Below, one piece after another: positions 57,662 through 64,000 of a DNA stretch of 64,000 nt (position 1 is the stretch's first letter; every line of letters begins with the position of its first letter). The stretch is from contig NC_081543.1 in the NCBI RefSeq assembly GCF_901000735.1, forward strand, positions 28,290,251-28,354,250. The letters are read 5' to 3'. The DNA is from Corylus avellana (lineage: Eukaryota > Streptophyta > Magnoliopsida > Fagales > Betulaceae). The position numbers were made by a program, and so were the translations under genes. The notes under the pieces were generated by a model. The model worked only from the letters and a program-made list of their open reading frames with translations. It was not told where the DNA came from and made no database searches.

Positions 57662-59599
57662 GCTTGTGGAGTTCTACAATATAATAGTTTACTATTATTG
57701 TATAGGTGGTCTCAATGGACTAGCATTATAAATTGGAAAATGCTAAAAGGCCCAACTATTTTCTCCTGGCTGCCTTATTTTTTACATTGAAACAATAATT
57801 TTTATTTTGGTTATTCTTTTTTTTTTTTTTTTTGTATTTTTTAAAAAATAAAAATTGTATTTTGCTTCAGAAATTTTTTATTTTTTTATTTTTTAATTTT
57901 AAAAAATAACAAAATTAAAAATTAAAAATGTTTTCGAAACAATAACTTTTATTTTAGTCCTTTTTTATTCACTATTTTTTTAAAAATAAAATTTATATTT
58001 TTATTCATAATAATGACCAAAAAGTTGGCCCCAAGTTGGAGATTTCTCATCCTCAAATAAATTAGACTTAATTGTCTACGACTAAAGGGTTATCGCCACG
58101 TATAAGCGGCCGTCCACGGGAAGCAATCTTGTGCGGACAGTTGTTGTGTGTGCAGAGACAAGGGCGAATGGGGACACATGATTTTGCGGCGGTCTAATGG
58201 TTAGCAAAACTAGGATTGCTTTTGTCCGGTTTTGTTTCGGATTTGCCCCTGGTTTGATAGTGAATTTACGAGATGCCCTTGCTGCGATTGGTTTAAGAAA
58301 AAGTGTTGTGGGTAGGTTGCTTACACTCAACGGAATTCAATTATTTTACAACTTGCTTCTGTGGTGCTTTATCTAAGGTCAATGGGAAATGATTGGTTGC
58401 AGTTAACAGACATGCGGTTACTCTATTTTAAGCCGTAGATTATGACGATGGTGGGCATCGGATGGCGAGGGAGAAGAAGATGGCGGCAGAGGTGCACGCT
58501 GGACCGTCAGGAGTATGAAGGTCGTTGATGCTTTCCATCTCATAAAGGATCATAATTACGCAAACTGTACTCCCACTAGGTACTTTCAAATGATGGTGGG
58601 CATCGTCTATTTTGCTTTTATTTATTTTGAAGTCAAATAGCTGATAATTGATAGGGTTCTGCGGCGAACGGATTTGTTGGAGTGGGAAACACCCTTTTCT
58701 CATTCCATCTCCGAGCAAATAGGAAGTTTGGGCCGTGTTTGGCAAAAGTTTGGACTGACCATAAGAAATTTTCGTTGAGCAATAGAGGCAATTTTTGGGT
58801 CGTCGCTAAAGACCAATTTTCCTATAATTTTCTTGTAGTAATATAAGTATTGTCACATTAACTCAATAATATAAAAGTTAAATTAGAGATAAGTATTTAA
58901 AATTAAGAGAATATATTATGTGTTCTCTAAGCGTTTTTGTAATCTTAGGTGTTAACGTGAATAGTGCCCTTGCCTCTCCCCAAGTCCTAAGAATGAAAAT
59001 GATCATATTGTTGTCCAAGGTGTAGTGTGATGTCACTTGCCATGAAGATCATCTTCCAGCTGTCAATCATGCAAGGAAAGAAAGGAGTGTTGCTATCAAT
59101 AGCCTTTGCGGTTGCTGGACATACAAAGAAGGAAAGGAGCTTTGCTGTCAATCACGTAAGAATGGAAAAGAGAGACAATTCAAAATATTCACTCAAGGAA
59201 AGATTTGTCCTATTCAACCATCACAGTAAATGGAACTCGTCTCATCAAGGAAACATCCAATGGAGAAGCTCACTTATGGGAAATACTTGACTAACAATTA
59301 TACGTGGAATTGTTTTGTTGTAAATCATATCTTGTCTCATTGCTTTGCCTTGTATATCACCAACCACGTGGTGTACATATTACTGTTCACAATCAATAAA
59401 AATTTTCTCTTTGTTTGAAAACTTTCACTAGGTGAATATTATTTTAAAAATAATTTCTATAAGAAACTAGCACTTATTTTTTTCACATGGTTTTTAAAAA
59501 ATGGTTACTTACATTTTTAGTACTTAGGTTTTCACGTTTTTATTTTCTCTCACCAAGGTTTTAATTCATATCAGATATGGTACCTAACTTATGGGTAAT
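57662..59599. other. 5' flank of the kinase gene and intergenic DNA; no other gene
   Basis: 57770-58010 is a strongly AT-rich, partly self-complementary stretch (acaataatttttattttgg and aaacaataacttttatttta). 58080-58750 is less AT-rich but contains no recognisable exon. 59000-59420 ends with an aataaa-like signal and could be an LTR-type remnant, without ends. Confidence 0.4.
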
Positions 59600-59757
59600 G
59601 GAAATGCTAGGTGATCTCTTAGTGCCCTCTTAGTTCTAAGTGAATATTATTTTATTTTATCTCACGTTTTTATTTTCTCTCACTTGGTTTTAAAAAAATA
59701 ATATCAACTTAGAACTAGAAGGATACTAAGAGAACACCATAATAACACTTAGCATTT
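59600..59757. mobile_element. Foldback MITE, 'aatgcta' family, copy 6
   Basis: ggaaatgctaggtgatctct at the left pairs with aacaccataataacacttagcatttt at the right. cttagttctaagtg and acttagaactagaagg are the inner arms. Confidence 0.7.
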
Positions 59758-59929
59758 TCTTGTAGGTAAATACTAATTTAGTACCTCTGTCACCATTTTG
59801 ATAACCAAACTAATAGACTCAATGGGGTTGGTTTCGGCCACCCCTTTTTGGCCTATGAGCCACCCCCAACTTGACCGTAGGGGTGGCCAAATCAACCTCA
59901 TGACAGTCTTTATTTATTTTTATTATTAT

Positions 59930-60380
59930 TATTCAAATATGGGAAACGGGTTAGAGGGGATCGCACAATAATAAAGGGATGAGCATCCCAACAACAGAGC
60001 CCAAATAGAAGAGACAGTACAAACAAACAGAGAAATAATAGGCAATGATTTCTTTCATGATTCTGAAAGAATCATAAATGAGTCGAGCATTTCCAAGGAT
60101 CGCACAAGACGATAACAAACGGTAAAATGACTAAATGAGGAGCCCCAACCGGTAAAGGCAACAACTATTGTGAAATGGTTGTTGTAGGAAACGTACTGCA
60201 AAAAATTGGAATGTAGTCGTTGATAATGAACAGACACCAGTTACAAAAGTCTCATCCACTGGATCAAACCACATAAGAATTAGGAGACAACAACCCACAA
60301 AAACCAAAAAGTGTAGCAAAACAGAAAAACAACAAATTAATGGAAAACAACCAAACAAGAGTTATGGAAAATAATATTTG
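59930..60380 (-). mobile_element. Possible LINE-type 3' end
   Basis: On the minus strand the stretch ends in an (ataa)n-type tail (plus strand ttatttatttttattattattatt, 59909-59933). An open frame of about 75 codons (60358-60131) has no recognised similarity. It could equally be unique sequence. Confidence 0.25.
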
Positions 60381-60708
60381 GGTCGAGTAATAGCTCAAAA
60401 GTTCTTGTATTTTTATCCTCGCTTGTCATGAGTAGGGGTGTCTGTAGTGCCCCAGAATTTTCAAAGCTATTTAAATAGATTATTATGATAATGATGTTAT
60501 TTTAATATCCCTTGTAGCTAAGGATTTTAATTCTTGGGAAATTTATGAGAGTGGTAATTAGAGAATGGTAATTGGTGAAATAATAGGATAGTAAATATGT
60601 AGCACCTCAGGTTTTGAAAGTCTTATTTTAGAGATATTAATTTGATGCTATGATTATATTCATATTAGGCAATGATTTATGATATTGTATGAATGGTAAT
60701 TGGAAATT

Positions 60709-60879
60709 GGTAGGTAGAATAGTAAGTGGTAGGTGGAATAGTAAGTGGTAGGTGAAATAGTAAGTGGTAGGTAGAATAGTAAGTGGTAGGTGGAATAGTA
60801 GGTGGTAGGTGAAATAGTAAGTGGTAGGTAGAATAGTAAGTGGTAGGTGGAATAGTAGGTGGTAGGTGAAATAGTAAAA
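60709..60879. repeat. 19-bp minisatellite in the LTR U3
   Basis: Nine consecutive units of the type ggtaggtagaatagtaagt. Three variants (tag, tgg and tga at positions 7-9) alternate in a fixed order, giving a 57-bp higher-order repeat present about three times. Confidence 0.93.
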
Positions 60880-60927
60880 TGAGGGTATAATTGTAAATTG
60901 AAGGTAGAATAGTGTTTGATTTTCTCC

Positions 60928-60935
60928 TATAAATA
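60928..60935 (+). promoter_or_regulatory. TATA box of the solo LTR
   Basis: TATAAATA followed by agagctcttctcc, about 50 bp after the minisatellite, is the expected U3/R promoter position. Confidence 0.6.
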
Positions 60936-61849
60936 GAGCTCTTCTCCTTCACAATTTTCACAACTCATCTCCTCTCCCATCTCTTGCATATATTCTTCCT
61001 TCTTCCGCTTTTTACTCGGTCTTTCTTCTTTCTAAGAGTGTTTACTCAGAACAGAGAGAGAAAGGGCGAGACCAAGCGCTACAAGAAAGAAAGAACACAA
61101 GAGATAGCGGACTTTAGAAATTAGTTTCAAAAGATATACTAGTGGTGTTAGTCATATTGGAGCAACTAGATTCCTTCATACCACTTTAGCTTCAGTCTAG
61201 AGGTAAGTAAATTCACTACCCCTTCTAAAGTTACTTCATGTCATGCTATTTATTCATTCTTTAGTAAATTGTAAATGATTATTTTATTTACGTATTATGA
61301 AGTTATGTTGCATGCATGAAGGATTTCTAAATGAATTATCTAGAAAGTTTCTATTTCTTTAAACGCTTTCTAAGTACAACAAGTTTATATTTGAAAAGGT
61401 TTCCATTTTGAGAAAAGAAAGTTGAGAAATGATGATGATTATAAGAAAGAAAAAAGATGATAAACCCTCCTACATGTTGCCCTAAGATGCATCAAAAGAA
61501 GTACAAAGAAAAGTACAAGAGATGAGATAAATGTTTATGAAATGAGGGCACATGTATGGAGGAGAGTATTTTTGGCCCCAAGATAAGTAAGATGAGAGTT
61601 CGGTACCGATACTCGGATGGAGGCGAAACCACTGAAGGAGGCTATGCCAGAAGGTGGTATTCCATCAACTAGACCGTTGAGTGCACCAAGAAAGAGTTAA
61701 TTGACGGTCGGGCATGGCTGTGGCCACAGTTCAGTGCCATGGTCACAAGGACCCGCAACCCTCGTGCACAGGGGTAATAGTGTACATGGGCCTTATTATG
61801 AGAAAATGATACTATATTTTCAACGATGATATGCTATGATGATTTACAA

Positions 61850-61930
61850 AGATTATTTATAATGATGCATTATGATGATGATTTATAAAGATGCATTATG
61901 ATGATGATTTATAAAGATGATTTACAACGA
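61850..61930. repeat. 'gatgatttataaagatgcattat' tandem repeat in the LTR
   Basis: Diverged units of about 22-25 bp (gatgatttataaagatgcat) repeat three to four times. Confidence 0.7.
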
Positions 61931-62699
61931 TGATCTATTACTAGATGTAATAGTATGTATATGTTACGGGAGATGCAACCGTACATACAGATATTATTAT
62001 GGCTAGAATTATATTTATTTGCGAAAACGATTTTCAAAACTGAGAACAAGGAGTAAAACTATTTATGGTTATGGATTTTACTTGCTGGGCCCCCTTTGGG
62101 CTCATTCAGTTTTATTTCTTGTTTTCAGGTAGAAATGATGCTGGAATAGGAGGCCGGAATGGGGATGGGAATAATTATTAATTTTCAAAGTCTTTTCATA
62201 TCAGTGATTGTAATAATATGATATTCCGCAACTAAAGTTTAATGTTATCTAATTTCACTTGTAATAAAATCTCTTGAATAATGTTTTATGTATTTATTGT
62301 ATCTTTTAAAATCAAGTACTCTGATAAACCTTATAGATCTTTGCAAGAATTTTTGTTGTAAAAGAAGAAAAGTGGCAAACTCAGCCTTAACGGGCTGGGG
62401 ATGTTACAGTGTCAATCCGGTCCCGACTCTCGGTTATTGGCCAAAACCGGGCGGTTATTATAACCAGTCGGTTCCGGTTGGTACCTGGTTATCCGAACCG
62501 GGTAATCGATTTTAAAAAAATTTTGTATTTTGGGCTTATTCGAACCCTAATTTTTGTATCTGAACCCTAATTTTTGAACCTAACCCAAAGTCTCACAAAT
62601 CCTCACAATTTATAGCTTCTAATCCCACAAGTATAATGAAATTTACAAGAAAATTGTAAGGATTTTACCTATGGCCAAAATCCTTCTTCTTCTTTTTCT

Positions 62700-62775
62700 T
62701 TCTTTCTTTTTTCTTCCTTCACGGCCAGCTGCTCTCTCTCTCTCTATCTCGTTTTCCCTCTCTCTCTCTCATGTG
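62700..62775. repeat. CT-rich tract
   Basis: (CT)n runs with interruptions within the hAT-type element. No coding function is seen. Confidence 0.6.
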
Positions 62776-63175
62776 TGTGAATGTGTGTTGGCATGGAAGA
62801 GAAGAGAAGAGAAGAAAGTGAGAGGGAGAAGAGAAACAAAGGAGGGGGCTGTGTGTGAGGGACACTAAAAGAGGCAAAAGTGAAGTCGTAAACCCTAAAC
62901 GGCTAAACCTAAAGTGAAAACAAAAGCAATATATATATATATATCTGGTTACTCGGTTATAACTGGGTGCCAAAAATCGGAACCAAAATTGAGGTACATA
63001 GTTACTGAATTTTTTCACTTGGTTTTCCGTTATTTTTTAACACCTCTAGCCAGCGAATATTTGGGTGAAATAATAAAAAAATGTGAATGGAGCTACTACT
63101 ACTAGGGAGTCGGTGGGTTTTGCTTTATGCGAAAACAAATGGTTGTTTAATACTAAGACTCTTTCTTACCAACAA

Positions 63176-63246
63176 GCACCAGTGGTCTAGTGGTAGAATA
63201 GTACCCTGCCACGGTACAGACCCGGGTTCGATTCCCGGCTGGTGCA
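63176..63246 (+). tRNA. tRNA-Gly (anticodon GCC)
   Basis: The 71-nt sequence folds fully. Acceptor stem GCACCAG pairs with CTGGTGC, the D arm contains GTGGTCTAGTGGTAGAATAG, the anticodon loop is CTGCCAC, and the T arm is CCGGG-TTCGATT-CCCGG. It has no intron. Plant-type CAA lies just upstream (aacaag). No strong T run follows within 30 bp, so the terminator is not assigned. The gene begins 128 bp after the hAT-type element. Confidence 0.96.
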
Positions 63247-63406
63247 CTTCTCGTTGAGCTGTGAAGAGACTTGGGTTTGACGTGATGGTAGGGTCCATCA
63301 CCAACGTCTGATTCTTCGGACGAAATAAAATCCACCTGAGCTCAACAAAACATTCTTTTTTTTTTCTTGAATGCATTTTTTTTTAAAAAATAATATTAAT
63401 AATTTA

Positions 63407-63742
63407 GGAAAAAATCCACTTTATCCCCTGAAGTTTCAAGAGTTTTTCAATTTAAACCTCAAAGTTTAAAAAGTGGCAATGTACCCCTCCAATGTTTCAA
63501 AAATTTTCAATTTAAACATTCCGTTAATAATTTCCGTTAAATTAGACGAAAATCTCTAAAATTACAGAATTACCCTCAGGCTTTTTTTAAAAAAATTTCC
63601 GTCCAATTTAACGAAAATTATAACGGAAGGTTTAAATTGAAAATTTTTGAAACATTTGAGGGGTACATTGCCACTTTTTAAACTTTGGGGTTCAAATTGA
63701 AAAATCCCTAAAACTTCAGGTGGGTAAAATGGATTTTTTTCC
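63407..63742. mobile_element. Foldback element, 336 bp, with exact 9-bp TSD
   Basis: The termini ggaaaaaatccactttatcc and, reverse-complemented, ggaaaaaaatccattttacc are inverted repeats. The arms run on through caatttaaacctcaaagttt and ggcaatgtacccctcc to the centre. The duplication aataattta (63398-63406, 63743-63751) is exact and 9 bp long, which is typical of Mutator-like elements. Confidence 0.85.
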
Positions 63743-63751
63743 AATAATTTA

Positions 63752-64000
63752 TATATAACATGTGTCACCCTATAAAAAGCATTGACGTTGATGACGCAAT
63801 CAGTTTAAAAAACTAGAATATTTAGAATACATGTAATTTTAAAAAATATAATTAAGCGTTTGGTAAAATTATAATTCAATCTTTAAATGGTTTTTTTTTT
63901 TAAAAAAAAAAAAAAAAATATAACTCGATCTTTAAATAGTATTTAACAAAAAAAAAAAAAAAATTCATATTGCTTGTAGTTTGAAAACCGCCTTGGCCAA
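63752..64000. other. AT-rich right edge; no feature
   Basis: A-rich and T-rich runs (63890-63920, 63949-63964) separated by repeated gatctttaaatg/caatctttaaatgg. Nothing else is recognised. Confidence 0.4.

Larger units (their letters stand above)
60443..62408 (+). mobile_element. Solo LTR, 1966 bp, with exact 5-bp TSD
   Basis: The ends TGTAGTGCCCC and GGGGATGTTACA are the long imperfect inverted termini seen in many plant Ty3/Gypsy chromovirus LTRs. gtgtc is duplicated exactly at 60438-60442 and 62409-62413. There is a TATA box (TATAAATA, 60928-60935) and an AATAAA at 62263-62268. It lacks any primer-binding site, ORF or second LTR, so it arose by LTR-LTR recombination. Strand is inferred from the TATA and AATAAA order. 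Membership of the Tekay/Del group is a guess based on LTR length. Confidence 0.85.
60433..63048. mobile_element. hAT-type element interrupted by a solo LTR
   Basis: Removing the LTR and one target copy (60443-62413) joins taggggtgtc to aatccggtcccgactctcgg. This gives a left terminus TAGGGGTGTCAATCCGG, which matches the right terminus (reverse complement TAGAGGTGTTAAAAAA, ending at 63048). The element would be about 645 bp. Subterminal cggtt/aaccg motifs at both ends resemble the element at 18919-19727. The 8-bp flanks (gtcatgag/gccagcga) do not match well. Confidence 0.7.

Noticed and set aside
57198..57790. Plus-strand open frames over kinase exon 1
   Set aside because: They are complementary to the coding exon and contain a CA-microsatellite translation (HRHRHTH), with no family match.
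60677..60961. Proline/threonine-rich minus-strand frame PTTYYSTYH
   Set aside because: It is the translation of the 19-bp minisatellite in the solo LTR. The LTR shows no sign of coding.

Overview
This is plant nuclear DNA. The genes have many introns with GT-AG junctions, the intergenic DNA is AT-rich, and there are LINEs, tRNA-like SINEs, TRIM-like LTRs, a CACTA end and many MITEs. Gene content and long TE-filled introns point to a eudicot, plausibly a woody rosid; the species cannot be named from the sequence alone.

Six protein genes and two tRNA genes are supported. From left to right they are: (1) a 3'-incomplete membrane RING-type E3 ligase gene on the minus strand (2492-6250), with a 5'-truncated LINE and a SINE in its first intron; (2) RFC2, the replication factor C subunit, on the plus strand (9419-13876, 7 exons); (3) ribosomal protein eL24 on the plus strand (15607-17051, 5 exons); (4) a rhomboid protease of the RBL1/RBL2 type on the plus strand (26350-30317, 5 exons); (5) tRNA-Val(AAC) on the minus strand (31849-31922); (6) an IQ67-domain calmodulin-binding protein of the IQD22 type on the minus strand (34360-37931, 4 exons); (7) a PAS-domain Raf-like MAPKKK on the minus strand (50223-57661, 14 exons, one of them ending at a GC donor); and (8) tRNA-Gly(GCC) on the plus strand (63176-63246). 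The proteins do not form one pathway. From memory, the order resembles two Arabidopsis neighbourhoods, RBL2/RFC2/RING on chromosome 1 and PAS-kinase/IQD22/RBL7 on chromosome 4, so the window may keep an ancestral order that split after duplication.

The gene-poor stretches (0-2.5 kb, 6.3-9.4 kb, 17-26 kb, 38-50 kb, 58-64 kb) are layered transposon debris. Several elements can be delimited exactly by target-site duplications (TSDs): a LINE (17-bp TSD), four SINEs, a hAT-type element (8-bp TSD), two Mutator-type foldback elements (9- and 10-bp TSDs), a Tourist-like MITE (TTA) and a 1966-bp solo LTR (5-bp TSD) sitting inside a hAT-type element. A 76-bp LTR family and several diverged foldback families recur across the window.

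I found no CRISPR array, operon or convincing new coding system. The most unusual observations are the hairpin-rich leader of the retrotransposon at the left edge, the nested insertions, a recurrent motif shared by very different foldback elements, microsatellites lying right behind several splice donors, and the GC-AG and NAGNAG splice sites of the kinase gene.
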